Assembly (NCBI RefSeq): GCF_900105965.1
Contig: NZ_FNTV01000001.1
Location: forward strand, 3,286,001-3,350,000
Source: Arthrobacter alpinus
GTDB lineage: Bacteria; Actinomycetota; Actinomycetes; Actinomycetales; Micrococcaceae
Reading direction: 5' to 3'
Length of the DNA: 64,000 bases
Of the stretch, positions 44,112-52,881 are shown piece after piece. Both the position numbers and the translations under genes were made by a program. Position 1 is the first letter of the stretch; every line of letters starts with the position of its first letter. The notes beneath the pieces are model-generated. The model worked only from the letters and a program-made list of their open reading frames with translations, ran no database searches and was not told where the DNA came from.

Positions 44112-45233
44112 CTAGGAACGTCGTGGCTCTTTTGTATAGGCCGCACAGATTTTTAGGAAACGAGTATTGGCGGCTACTTCGCCGATGGTCACGCGCACTC
44201 CCTCATCGCCAAAGGGCCGTACAGAGAGGGCGTGTTCCAACGCCACTGCCGCAAAGTCCTGGGTGTTGGGGCCAAGGTCCAGCCAGATGAAGTTTCCTTG
44301 GGCGTCAGGAATTTCCCAGCCTAGGTCCTTCAAGCCAGCAACAACGCGGGTGCGTTCATCCACCAGGCTTTGTACTCTTTCTACAACTTGGCTGTAGTTC
44401 TCCAAGGATGCAACGGCCGCCTGTTCCGCGATGCCCGATACGGCGAATGGCGTAGACGCCGCACGCAGATACTGAGTGATCTCCGGCTGGGAAAGGGAGT
44501 AGCCAACACGCAGCCCGGCCAGTCCATGCGCCTTTGAGAATGTGCGCAACACCATGACGTTGGGGTACTTGCGGTACAGCTCTACCCCGTCCACGGCATC
44601 TTGGGCCCGAACAAATTCTTGGTAAGCCTCATCAACAACAATGACCACGTTGGTGGGGATGCGGCGGATGAAGTCTTCGGTTTCCTGCGAGCGCAGCGCC
44701 GGTCCGGTGGGGTTGTTGGGCGTGCACAGCAAAATTACCTTGGTGTGTTCGGTAACGGCGTCGGCCATGGCCTGAAGATCGTGACTGCCGTCGGCCAGGA
44801 CGGGAATCTGGACGCTCGAGGCACCAGCAAGACCTACGCAGATTGGGTACGCCTCAAAGGACCGCCAAGCATAGATGACTTCATCGGGCACACCATCGGT
44901 GTTCTGGCCGGAAAATGCTGCCAAAATCTGATTCAGGGCGCCCAGGCTTCCTGCCCCTGTAACGATGTCCTCGGCGGGGACGTCCAGGAATTTCGACAAC
45001 GCATTGCGCAGGAGGGTGCAGCTGGAATCCGGGTAACGGTGGACTTCCACCTCGCCGCGGAGTACCTCAAGAACAGCCGGGACCGGCCCCAACGGATTCT
45101 CGTTGGAGGAGAGTTTAAAACTTTCCAAACCGGGAATTTCCGCCGGCGGTTTGCCTGCCGCGTATTTAGGCAATCGGCCCACAACGGGTCGAGGTTGCAC
45201 GCCGGTTGGTCCAGTGCTGTTTGTCTCGGTCAT
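44112..45233 (-). CDS. hisC: Histidinol-phosphate/aromatic aminotransferase
   Basis: A 373-aa class II PLP aminotransferase. SFKLSSNENPLGP opens the domain. VILLCTPNNPTGPAL and VDEAYQEFV bind the cofactor, and the PLP lysine sits in RTFSKAHGLAGLRVGY (about residue 233). The same fold serves histidinol phosphate (HisC) and aromatic amino acids (Pat); without other his genes nearby Pat is equally possible. TAAGCT at 45240-45245 on the minus strand lies 6 nt before the ATG, probably leaderless. It precedes the bkd operon but is separated from it by the dyad. Confidence 0.85.
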   Translation of the reverse strand: MTETNSTGPTGVQPRPVVGRLPKYAAGKPPAEIPGLESFKLSSNENPLGPVPAVLEVLRGEVEVHRYPDSSCTLLRNALSKFLDVPAEDIVTGAGSLGALNQILAAFSGQNTDGVPDEVIYAWRSFEAYPICVGLAGASSVQIPVLADGSHDLQAMADAVTEHTKVILLCTPNNPTGPALRSQETEDFIRRIPTNVVIVVDEAYQEFVRAQDAVDGVELYRKYPNVMVLRTFSKAHGLAGLRVGYSLSQPEITQYLRAASTPFAVSGIAEQAAVASLENYSQVVERVQSLVDERTRVVAGLKDLGWEIPDAQGNFIWLDLGPNTQDFAAVALEHALSVRPFGDEGVRVTIGEVAANTRFLKICAAYTKEPRRS

Positions 45234-45298
45234 GCCACAAGCTTATGACAGCGCCGCCAGACAGGTTCTCCGGGTCTGAAATGTGGAACTATGGAGTC

Positions 45299-45727
45299 AT
45301 GGGAAGAATAGTTATTCGAGTTGCCATCAACGCCCTTGCCTTGTGGGTTGCCGGCTGGATCCTGCCAGGGATGGATATTGCCTCAACAACGATTGTTGGC
45401 AATGACGTCGCCGGTGCAAGTGGCAGCGCCAACGTGATCAACACTGTTTTGGCCTATCTCTTTATTGGCCTGCTCTTCGGCATCGTCAATGCGCTGGTCA
45501 AACCCGTGGTGAAGTTACTGTCCCTGCCGGTTACGGTGCTGACCCTTGGCCTCTTTACGATTGTCATCAACGCCGCCATGCTGTGGCTGACGGCGTGGGT
45601 CACGACCTTTACTCCGATCTCACTAACTATCGACGACTTCTTCTGGACAGCTATCTTGGCCGCATTGATCATCAGTGTGGTGTCGATGCTGGCCGGCGGC
45701 CTGGGTAAATCCGATTCCCGCCGCTAG
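45299..45727 (+). CDS. Phage holin family 4-like membrane protein
   Basis: A 142-aa protein with four predicted helices, matching the Phage_holin_4_2 (PF04020) type common in bacterial chromosomes: IRVAINALALWVAGWILPG at the start, LFIGLLFGIVNALVKPVVK in the middle and TLGLFTIVINAAMLWLTAW later. It is not evidence for a prophage; no other phage gene is nearby. Two starts are possible, ATG 45281 and ATG 45299; the second has GGAG only 2 nt away, so the choice is uncertain. Confidence 0.8.
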   Translation: MGRIVIRVAINALALWVAGWILPGMDIASTTIVGNDVAGASGSANVINTVLAYLFIGLLFGIVNALVKPVVKLLSLPVTVLTLGLFTIVINAAMLWLTAWVTTFTPISLTIDDFFWTAILAALIISVVSMLAGGLGKSDSRR

Positions 45728-45753
45728 TTAGTGCGCCGTCGAGTGCTGTCTTG

Positions 45754-47268
45754 TCAGCGGACGCCAAGACTGTAGCGTTCAGTTTCTCCGGGCTTCTTAG
45801 TGCCAGGTGTTTGCCCCTTTTGCTTCGGCCAATCATCAACATCGCTCCCTTGATAGACCCACTTGGCACCTACCATGGCAGTTCCGCCGGCCCCAGCTCC
45901 AAGGACCGCCTGTAACTGTTGCCGCGAGGCCACCATCGAGGGATCGTCGCTTTGATCCAGTGCCGCGGCATCGTCCATGTAATTCTCGAGGGAATGGGCC
46001 TGGGCTAAAACACCAAAGAGGTCGTCCGCCTCGCCTGTTGGCGGTCGGCGGGAGGTCACTGTCACCCAGTTTTGGGTGGCAGCCGGGGGGCCAAAGTCAA
46101 CGGCCGTAACAATGTCATCCTCGTTCTGCAGGTCCACGACGTTTATGCCCTCCCCCACACCGGTATTCTTTGCTGGCGATCCCGCGATCACAATCATCTT
46201 CACGTTCACTTCCGCTAGGAATGCCGGATCGGCTGCCGCCGCCGCGGCATGGATACCCCCACCGCTGTGTCCGGTGAGCACTACATCTTCCCCAGGTAGT
46301 GCTCCAGATGCCGTGAGGGATTCCTTAATCAGCTCCTGCACCAACACCTCTTGCTGCTTGAACTCTTCCTGGTGGGCCGCCGTCATACCTTCCATATTCC
46401 CCTCCATGTCAAAGGGGTTTGAGCTATCAAAGGTTGACCAGTCCTCCGTGCCGGGCAAATGAACCACCCAAGCCGTGCTGCCATCGGGCCTGTCTACCCG
46501 AACGACCCCGATGGAACCCGGCGGGTAACCATAGGCATCATTGCTGCCACCGAGCATGGCCTGAAAACTGGCGAGCCCGCTCCAGGGCTCTCCTTCCGAA
46601 GAAATTGCGTGCCCGGGTGGATAGAAATCGGCATGAGCCGGGTTCCATTCTTGTTCAGGTACTTGCCGCACCACAAGGTGTCCGGGGCGGGCAAGTCCCC
46701 CTGCATCGGCGACTTTCCTCAGACCCCAGGCTGAGGCGGCCCCCGCCGAACCAGCATCTCTTTTTCGCAGTTGGGCGAGCATGTAGATGAAAGCTACTCC
46801 CGGCCCCAAGGCGCCTGCGGTGTAGGCACCGCCATCGTTAAGGGCCGTTTCCATCATGTCGCGAAACCCTTGTTCCTTGCCGGTTTTCAGCAGGCTAAGG
46901 AGGTCATGGCCAATCTTGAGCGCGGCAAAGGTTCCTAAGCCCCACGTATTTTGGCCGCTGCCCAGGGCCTTCATACGCCCAGCCCGATCCACAGCGTTAG
47001 CATTGCGAGCTTCCGCCTCGGCGTAGTTCACGCTCGCCTGACCCGACTTTTCGGCCAGCTTCAAGATACTTCCGTGCAGATTCATCGAGTGAAAGTAGGC
47101 GTCTCGCATGGCCTCCAGACTGGAGAGGGGATAGACAGGCGCACCAACGGCAGCATCCCCCAACCACGTCCATTCTGAGCGTAGGCGGCTTTCCAAAGAA
47201 TCGATGAGCTGGGCGATCCGGTGCAACTCGTCGGCGGCGGCCGTAATTTCGGCGAACGTGACGCTCAT
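45754..47268 (-). CDS. Alpha/beta hydrolase with WXG100-like N-terminal region
   Basis: A 504-aa protein. The N-terminal 150 residues are helical (TFAEITAAADELHRIAQLID, then SEWTWLGDAAVGAPVY) and look like the WXG100/LXG-type secretion domains. The C-terminal part is a lipase-like alpha/beta hydrolase with nucleophile elbow LTGHSGGG (about residue 333) and preceding VVHLPGTEDWS. No signal peptide is present. It lies just downstream of a small WXG100-like gene, the usual arrangement for a type VII (ESX-like) substrate pair. Export and toxicity are inference. ATG 47325 is an alternative start. Confidence 0.7.
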   Translation of the reverse strand: MSVTFAEITAAADELHRIAQLIDSLESRLRSEWTWLGDAAVGAPVYPLSSLEAMRDAYFHSMNLHGSILKLAEKSGQASVNYAEAEARNANAVDRAGRMKALGSGQNTWGLGTFAALKIGHDLLSLLKTGKEQGFRDMMETALNDGGAYTAGALGPGVAFIYMLAQLRKRDAGSAGAASAWGLRKVADAGGLARPGHLVVRQVPEQEWNPAHADFYPPGHAISSEGEPWSGLASFQAMLGGSNDAYGYPPGSIGVVRVDRPDGSTAWVVHLPGTEDWSTFDSSNPFDMEGNMEGMTAAHQEEFKQQEVLVQELIKESLTASGALPGEDVVLTGHSGGGIHAAAAAADPAFLAEVNVKMIVIAGSPAKNTGVGEGINVVDLQNEDDIVTAVDFGPPAATQNWVTVTSRRPPTGEADDLFGVLAQAHSLENYMDDAAALDQSDDPSMVASRQQLQAVLGAGAGGTAMVGAKWVYQGSDVDDWPKQKGQTPGTKKPGETERYSLGVR

Positions 47269-47386
47269 GGACCCTAGACCACCTGAATAAGTAAATGAGG
47301 TCCCGTCTTGGCTACACAGCCCCATGACACCCTGCTCTCTTTTTCAACGCCCTAGATTAACTTGCCTGCCCTGAGAAACCGTTGGC

Positions 47387-47779
47387 CTAAAATCGGGGCC
47401 ACACCCGGCTCGTGCCTAAATTGCCGCCCCAGCCGGGCCCAATACCGGGGTTCGCACGCCAACAAACTTCGCCGCCTGCGACGGGATCGGCGGCAGCGCG
47501 TAGATATTCGGCGTAGTTGCCGAGTAGCTCCACGGCAGTGCCAATTTGCTTACTGGCGTTGATGAACCTGAAATCAACATCGTCGAGAGATTTTCGGAAT
47601 GCCTCGGCCGCAACAGAATGCCAATCCACGCCATCGAGCTGGGCTGTTCTCAAACGCAGGGCATCCAGCTCCTGTGCCACGCCCGCCAGCCGCTGAGCAA
47701 CTACCACCACGGCGTCCGCCGATGGTCCGGCAGTCGCAACTCCGAGCGGTCCCGGAGCAAAACCTCCTGGGTATCCCAT
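47387..47779 (-). CDS. WXG100-like small protein
   Basis: A 130-aa helical protein with a central LDGVDWHSVAAEAFRKSLDD turn, in which WHS takes the place of the WXG motif between two helices (about residues 25-95). The C-terminal 35 residues are Gly-rich and unlike the family core. A ribosome site AAGGGGA lies 5 nt before the ATG. It is 60-120 bp upstream of the hydrolase gene on the same strand and probably forms an operon with it, perhaps as a co-secreted partner. Confidence 0.65.
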   Translation of the reverse strand: MGYPGGFAPGPLGVATAGPSADAVVVVAQRLAGVAQELDALRLRTAQLDGVDWHSVAAEAFRKSLDDVDFRFINASKQIGTAVELLGNYAEYLRAAADPVAGGEVCWRANPGIGPGWGGNLGTSRVWPRF

Positions 47780-47919
47780 TGCTGTCCCCTTCTCCCATGT
47801 CTTAACGCCAGCCTAGAAAATCCCACAGGAGGGGACTAGGGCGGCCCTGCGGATTGTGGAATATTGCCCTCATGGACCCCGCTGTGGAGGAATGGGCGGT
47901 TCATGGAAGAATTAGGGGC

Positions 47920-49362
47920 ATGTCTGATTCAGCAAACGCCACAGCCCGCATCCCTTCCGGCCGCCTGTCCTTGGCCGCTTCCTCCGAGCGCATCGCGCTG
48001 GGTCCCCTCGATGGCCGCTACTCCGGTGCCGTTGCCCCGCTGGTGGACTACCTGTCTGAAGCGGCCTTGAACCGCGACCGCGTTGGCGTTGAAGTCGAGT
48101 GGTTCATCCACCTGACCAGCAACAATGTACTTCCCGGAACCGAACCGTTGACCGCGGAGCAGCAGGCCGGCCTGCGCGCCATCGTCACCGAATTTGATGC
48201 CGCAGCCGTGCAGGAATTGGCCGACATTGAAAAGGTCACTGTCCACGACGTCAAGGCCGTGGAATACTTCATCGGCAACCGCCTGGCCGCCCTGGGCCTG
48301 GAGCGCTTGAAGCCGCTGGTTCACTTTGGCTGCACCAGCGAGGACATCAACAATCTTTCCTATGCGGTGGGCATCAAGGGTGCCGTGGAGGACGTGTGGC
48401 TGCCCGCAGCACGCTCACTTGTTGCCAAGATTGCAGCCATGGCCGAAGAAAACCGCGCCGTGCCCATGCTGTCCCGCACGCATGGCCAGCCGGCCACGCC
48501 CACCACCTTGGGCAAGGAATTGGCCGTCACGGCGCACCGCCTGACCCGCCAGCTGGATCGCATTGCAAAGACCGAGTTCCTGGGCAAGATCAACGGCGCC
48601 ACCGGAACCTACGCGGCACACTACGCGTCCGTCCCCGCCGCCGATTGGCAGGATGTTGCCAAGGGCTTCGTCGAAGCATTGGGCCTGACCTGGAACCCAT
48701 TGACTACGCAGATCGAATCGCACGACTGGCAGGCCGAACTCTACGCAGACATGGCCCGCTTCAACCGCATCCTGCACAACCTGTGCACCGACGTGTGGAG
48801 CTACATCTCCATTGGCTACTTCGCGCAGATCCCGGTCCCCGGTGCCACTGGTTCCTCCACCATGCCGCACAAGGTCAACCCGATCCGCTTCGAGAACGCG
48901 GAAGCAAACCTGGAGATCTCCAACGCCCTGCTGGACACCCTGGGCGCAACGCTCGTGACCAGCCGCTGGCAGCGCGACCTCACTGACTCCTCCAGCCAGC
49001 GCAACATCGGAGTGGCATTCGGCCACTCCCTGCTGGCCATCAACAACGTGCTGGGCGGTTTGGGCCGCCTGGACACCGCCGAGGCCGTGCTGGCCGATGA
49101 CCTTGACCACAACTGGGAAGTTCTCGCCGAGGCCATCCAGATGGTCATGCGCGCCGAGGCCATTGCCGGCGTCGAAGGCATGGAAGATCCCTACGAGCGC
49201 CTCAAGGACCTGACCCGCGGACAGCGTGTGGACGCCGCCCGCATGCAGGAGTTTGTCTCCGGTCTGGGCCTGTCCGACGGCGCTCAGGAGCGCCTGCTGG
49301 CCCTGACCCCAGGCAAGTACATTGGCATCGCCGAGTCCTTGGTGGACCACCTGAATAAGTAA
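47920..49362 (+). CDS. purB: Adenylosuccinate lyase
   Basis: A 480-aa member of the fumarase/aspartase superfamily. It catalyses two beta-eliminations in purine synthesis: SAICAR to AICAR and adenylosuccinate to AMP, both with release of fumarate. The superfamily signature is GSSTMPHKVNPIRFENAE (about residues 311-328); LSRTHGQPATPTTLGKELA supplies the catalytic histidine region; HFGCTSEDINNLSY is typical of PurB. ATG 47920 with AGGGG upstream is chosen. Cytoplasmic tetramer. Monocistronic here, followed by a hairpin. Confidence 0.95.
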   Translation: MSDSANATARIPSGRLSLAASSERIALGPLDGRYSGAVAPLVDYLSEAALNRDRVGVEVEWFIHLTSNNVLPGTEPLTAEQQAGLRAIVTEFDAAAVQELADIEKVTVHDVKAVEYFIGNRLAALGLERLKPLVHFGCTSEDINNLSYAVGIKGAVEDVWLPAARSLVAKIAAMAEENRAVPMLSRTHGQPATPTTLGKELAVTAHRLTRQLDRIAKTEFLGKINGATGTYAAHYASVPAADWQDVAKGFVEALGLTWNPLTTQIESHDWQAELYADMARFNRILHNLCTDVWSYISIGYFAQIPVPGATGSSTMPHKVNPIRFENAEANLEISNALLDTLGATLVTSRWQRDLTDSSSQRNIGVAFGHSLLAINNVLGGLGRLDTAEAVLADDLDHNWEVLAEAIQMVMRAEAIAGVEGMEDPYERLKDLTRGQRVDAARMQEFVSGLGLSDGAQERLLALTPGKYIGIAESLVDHLNK

Positions 49363-49394
49363 CTCCTCGCCCGCAAGGGCATGAATGTTCGACG

Positions 49395-49436
49395 GCGGCA
49401 CCTCGGCTTGCGCTCAATGCGCAACCGAGGTGCCGC
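49395..49436 (+). terminator. Terminator hairpin after purB
   Basis: GCGGCACCTCGGCTTGCGC (49395-49413) and GCGCAACCGAGGTGCCGC (49419-49436) pair over 18 bp with one bulged base and a 5-nt loop. It lies 33 bp after the purB stop. Confidence 0.75.
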
Positions 49437-49494
49437 GTCCGTTTGTGCCGCTGGACCGCGCGGTACGAGGAAGGGTTGCGGGGACAGGTCTGCG

Positions 49495-50478
49495 CTAGCC
49501 GCCTGCGAGACCGGCGAGAAAGGTCCCCAGAATCGGCGGGAGCAATGTGCCGCCCACCATTGCCGCTGTCAGAAATGCCGCGCCCACGCCCAACCTCCAA
49601 ACAGTGCGCCGCACCGTCGACTTCTTGACGTGTCTGTTCAGGGATGCGAACCTGGCTTCCACGGCGGTTGGCTCGTCGCCGATTTGCGGGTTCTCGTGCC
49701 ACGCACCGGGTGCGCGCGCGGCGGCGGCAAGACGCTCGACTTCCGCAGCGTGGAGAATGTGCGGCTGCCGCGAAAACCACCGCCGCAGGTTGCCGGCGTT
49801 TACGATCTCCACACCGTCGAGGCCCGTCTTGACAGTCAGGCTCCGCGGCTCAATCAACACCAGCAAAGCTGCCACGTTCACCTCGCGGCCGGTCGCCTTG
49901 CCCAGCACACGAGCCGCCCGCCGGGCCTCGGACACCGCTTTGGAGATATATGTGGTCTTCGTGCCGTTGACCATGAACGTGTTGCCTCCCACCCAGACCT
50001 TTTGGCCGGAATGGTTCTTGGTGTTGAGGGTGAAGACGCCTGCCGGCCCAATAACCACGTGGTCGATGTCGGTGTCCGCCTTGCCGACGGGCACGGAATG
50101 GAGCACCTCCCAACCCGATCCCATCCCTGCCAAGACCTTTCCCACTTCAATCTCTCCCAGGGCGCCCTTGTACCAGGATTTCGAATCCGGCCCCAGTGGG
50201 GTGGTGCCAAACAGCCGAGCCATGAACCGCTGCGGTGGCAACTTTGCCTGTTCGTCTAGGAGCTTGGCCATGACAGACTGTCCTGCAATCCTTTCACTCA
50301 GGTCTCTAACCGGGTCCGGGCCCAAATTCCCACGCCCGCTACTATCCGTGTCCACGTTCGCCGCCTGCCCGGCTGGGGGAGTGTGCGCCACACCGTAGTG
50401 ACTCATTGGCCGAGCCTGGTCTCCAGAGCCTACGTCACTGCTCACAACTCGACCAGGGCGATGGCTAGCGGCCCACAT
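49495..50478 (-). CDS. NERD domain protein with C-terminal membrane helix
   Basis: A 327-aa protein. The NERD (nuclease-related) domain spans about residues 100-215: KGALGEIEVGKVLAGM, LHSVPVGKADTDIDHVVIGP and GVFTLNTKNHSGQ contain the E and D/K residues shared with restriction-type nucleases. One hydrophobic segment lies at the extreme C-terminus (about 295-327). NERD proteins are poorly understood and may process DNA. ATG 50478 follows the stop of the upstream gene by 2 nt, so coupling is likely; other starts (50406, 50553) are possible. Confidence 0.8.
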   Translation of the reverse strand: MWAASHRPGRVVSSDVGSGDQARPMSHYGVAHTPPAGQAANVDTDSSGRGNLGPDPVRDLSERIAGQSVMAKLLDEQAKLPPQRFMARLFGTTPLGPDSKSWYKGALGEIEVGKVLAGMGSGWEVLHSVPVGKADTDIDHVVIGPAGVFTLNTKNHSGQKVWVGGNTFMVNGTKTTYISKAVSEARRAARVLGKATGREVNVAALLVLIEPRSLTVKTGLDGVEIVNAGNLRRWFSRQPHILHAAEVERLAAAARAPGAWHENPQIGDEPTAVEARFASLNRHVKKSTVRRTVWRLGVGAAFLTAAMVGGTLLPPILGTFLAGLAGG

Positions 50479-50480
50479 CC

Positions 50481-50918
50481 CTAGTGGACGCGGTCCTGCC
50501 ACTCCTGGAACATCTCGATCGCCACATCGCGCCGCCACCGCCAGAGCTTGCAAGGCTGGGTCGAGCCGCGCCGTACTTCAAGACAGTCCGGAACTACTTC
50601 GGGGATGCCACAATCCGGGCAACGCTCCGCATCCCAGATGGCCAGATTCATCACCACACCGTTTTGGATCAGCTGACAGTCACCATGGACACCCAGGCGT
50701 GCCAGCCGACCGCCCAGATTGGTGGCGCGCGGCGCGTTGTGATTTCGGTAGATAGCCGTCAGAGCAAACCCTGATGGCGTTAGAAACGCCATCGCCCGCA
50801 TGAGAAAACAAATGATGCACTCGTTTCTATGCGGAACCATGAAGTTGTCCGTCAGCTCCCGGAACTGCCTCGTTAATTCCTCGCTCGATTCCCTCGGCGC
50901 ACCGCCACATTGATCCAT
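50481..50918 (-). CDS. Cysteine-rich DUF2695-like protein
   Basis: A 145-aa protein. HRNECIICFLMRAM near residue 30 and APRATNLGGRLARLG near residue 60 resemble DUF2695 proteins. The second half adds CPDCGIPEVVPDCLEVR, a possible zinc site of four cysteines. Function unknown. ATG 50918 has AAAGGA 6 nt upstream, and a longer TTG start is rejected. It is translationally coupled to the NERD gene behind it, so the two probably work together. Confidence 0.6.
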   Translation of the reverse strand: MDQCGGAPRESSEELTRQFRELTDNFMVPHRNECIICFLMRAMAFLTPSGFALTAIYRNHNAPRATNLGGRLARLGVHGDCQLIQNGVVMNLAIWDAERCPDCGIPEVVPDCLEVRRGSTQPCKLWRWRRDVAIEMFQEWQDRVH

Positions 50919-51123
50919 GGGTTTTCCTTTCCACACAACCAATGCTGGGCTCAGGCGCCGAACCTGGAAAGAGCGTCAATGGCAATTGTGGATAGCGCAC
51001 TCCCGGACTCCGGGATGTGGAGGAATGAGCACACCACGACAACTGCAAAGTGGTACAAAACATGGTGTGTCCTCGCCAACAATACGGGTACGCAACCCCA
51101 GTTGTCCCGGTACATTTACAGCT

Positions 51124-51558
51124 ATGAACTCTGGTGATATCACGTTCCATACCCGCAAATGGGTCCGCCCTGAAGACCTCAACGCCAACGGGACACTGTT
51201 TGGCGGCAGCTTGCTGCGATGGATCGATGAAGAAGCGGCAATCTACGCAATCGTCCAGCTGGGGAATGGACGAGCCGTCACCAAATATATGTCTGAGATC
51301 AACTTTGTTTCTTCTGCGCGGCAAGGCGACTTGGTAGAGATGGGCCTCACGGCCACCCATTTTGGCCGGACGTCGCTGACCATGCGGGCCGAAGTGCGCA
51401 ATATGTTCACCCGCGAATCAATTCTCACCATCGAGAAGATCGTGTTTGTGAACCTTGGCGATGACGGTAAGCCGGCCGCGCACGGCTTCGATTCCATCAC
51501 GTACAGCAGGGACCGGGTGCCCACGAAGCATTTGGGACATTTCGAGCCCCAGGACTGA
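51124..51558 (+). CDS. Acyl-CoA thioesterase, YciA-type hotdog protein
   Basis: A 144-aa hotdog-fold enzyme. The active-site helix region LNANGTLFGGSLLRWIDEEA (about residues 19-38) has the N-G-x-L-F-G-G and D-E residues of YciA/BFIT-type acyl-CoA thioesterases. It should hydrolyse medium to long acyl-CoAs in the cytoplasm as a hexamer. A long upstream open frame to 50917 is rejected: TACATT at 51111-51116 lies 7 nt before ATG 51124 and there is no ribosome site, fitting a leaderless start. Confidence 0.88.
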   Translation: MNSGDITFHTRKWVRPEDLNANGTLFGGSLLRWIDEEAAIYAIVQLGNGRAVTKYMSEINFVSSARQGDLVEMGLTATHFGRTSLTMRAEVRNMFTRESILTIEKIVFVNLGDDGKPAAHGFDSITYSRDRVPTKHLGHFEPQD

Positions 51559-51581
51559 GCCACCGGCCCGGACGCCGGGCG

Positions 51582-52793
51582 TCACCCACGTCCGTGACGC
51601 TGGAAGCGTTCGATCCGTGCAATAGCCTCACGGACGGCGTCGTACCCGGCGGCGAAACTTAGCCGAACCGTGGTGAACCCACTCACACCATCAAAGTCGC
51701 CGCCGGGCACCAATGCAACGCCCTCGCTTTCCAGCAGTGCCGCACAGTACTCACGCGAGTCCGCGAACGCTGCCAAAGCCGGGCCAAGATTTGCGTAGAG
51801 GTAGAAGGCGCCGTCGGCAGGGGCTACGTCCACCCAGCCCAGGTCCGCGACCTTCTCTAAGAGAAAATCGCGAGTGAGTGAAAAGTCCGCCACGGCAGCG
51901 TCCGCCTCGGCATAGGACTCTTCACTGAACGCCCCCAAAGCCGCCAGCTGGGCCGGTGCGGGCGGGCACAACGCAACGTTCCCGGCCAGTGCGTCGACGG
52001 CCTGCACCAGGTCGTCGGGAACCAGCGCCCACCCCAGCCGCCACCCTGTCATTCCCCAGTACTTTGAAAAGCTGGAAATCACCGCACCCGTTCGTTCCAG
52101 TTCCCAGGCACAGATCCCCTTCGGATCAGGACTGCCCGGAACGGGATAGGTGATGCCGTGATAAATTTCGTCGCTGATCAGCCGCACCCCATTGTCCCCG
52201 CACCACATGCTCAGTCCGGTCAATTCTTCGCGCGAAACCATGGTTCCCGTGGGGTTGGCGGGCGAGGCCAGGACCAGACCCGCCAGCGGACCGTGTTCCT
52301 CCACGGCGGCGTCCAGCAGCTCGGGTGTGGGCTGAAAGTGGGAGTCAGGACCGGCGTCGAGCTCAATGACATCAATGGCCAGGGCCTTGAGGATGTTCTT
52401 GTACGCGGGGTAGCCGGGGCGGGCCAAGGCAACCTTGTCACCTGGGTTGAACGCGGCGAGGAAGAGCAACATGAAGGCCCCGGACGATCCGGTAGTCACG
52501 GCAACGTTGCGCGCAGGAACATCGATTCCGTACCAGCGCTTGTAGTGCCCTGCGATGGCTTCGCGCAGCTCCAAAGTGCCAAGCGGCGGCGTATAGGTCA
52601 ACGGCATCCCGGATCCGTGAATCTCCGCGGCCCGAGCCGAAACTGCAGTCGGCGCGCCACCACTGGGCTCACCGGCACATAGCGAGATGATGTCCCGGCC
52701 GGTTGCTCGCAGCTGCGCCACCCGCTGCAGAATATCCATGACGGCAAAGGGCTGCACGTTTGCACGGTCTGCAACGGTGAGGGTTTTTCGCAT
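51582..52793 (-). CDS. PLP-dependent aminotransferase, class I
   Basis: A 403-aa aminotransferase of the aspartate/aromatic subfamily I-gamma. ISLCAGEPSGGAP near residue 35 corresponds to the N-terminal glycine loop. VLASPANPTGTMVSREEL and LISDEIYHGITY bind PLP, and SSFSKYWGMTGWRLGWAL carries the Schiff-base lysine (about residue 240). The substrate is not clear; aspartate, alanine or aromatic acids are all possible. ATG 52793 has AGGAG 5 nt upstream. It converges with the thioesterase gene at 51558 and is divergent from pth2. Confidence 0.9.
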   Translation of the reverse strand: MRKTLTVADRANVQPFAVMDILQRVAQLRATGRDIISLCAGEPSGGAPTAVSARAAEIHGSGMPLTYTPPLGTLELREAIAGHYKRWYGIDVPARNVAVTTGSSGAFMLLFLAAFNPGDKVALARPGYPAYKNILKALAIDVIELDAGPDSHFQPTPELLDAAVEEHGPLAGLVLASPANPTGTMVSREELTGLSMWCGDNGVRLISDEIYHGITYPVPGSPDPKGICAWELERTGAVISSFSKYWGMTGWRLGWALVPDDLVQAVDALAGNVALCPPAPAQLAALGAFSEESYAEADAAVADFSLTRDFLLEKVADLGWVDVAPADGAFYLYANLGPALAAFADSREYCAALLESEGVALVPGGDFDGVSGFTTVRLSFAAGYDAVREAIARIERFQRHGRG

Positions 52794-52881
52794 GGAGACT
52801 CCTGAACAAAGGCTTGTGCGGCTAAAGGGGACCGGCCTCCAGCTTGTCACACAGCGATGCCGATGCCCCTAGGCTTAACGT

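Noticed and set aside
45299..45727. Holin-like gene as evidence of a prophage
   Set aside because: This family is common in bacterial chromosomes and no capsid, tail, lysin or integrase gene is near.
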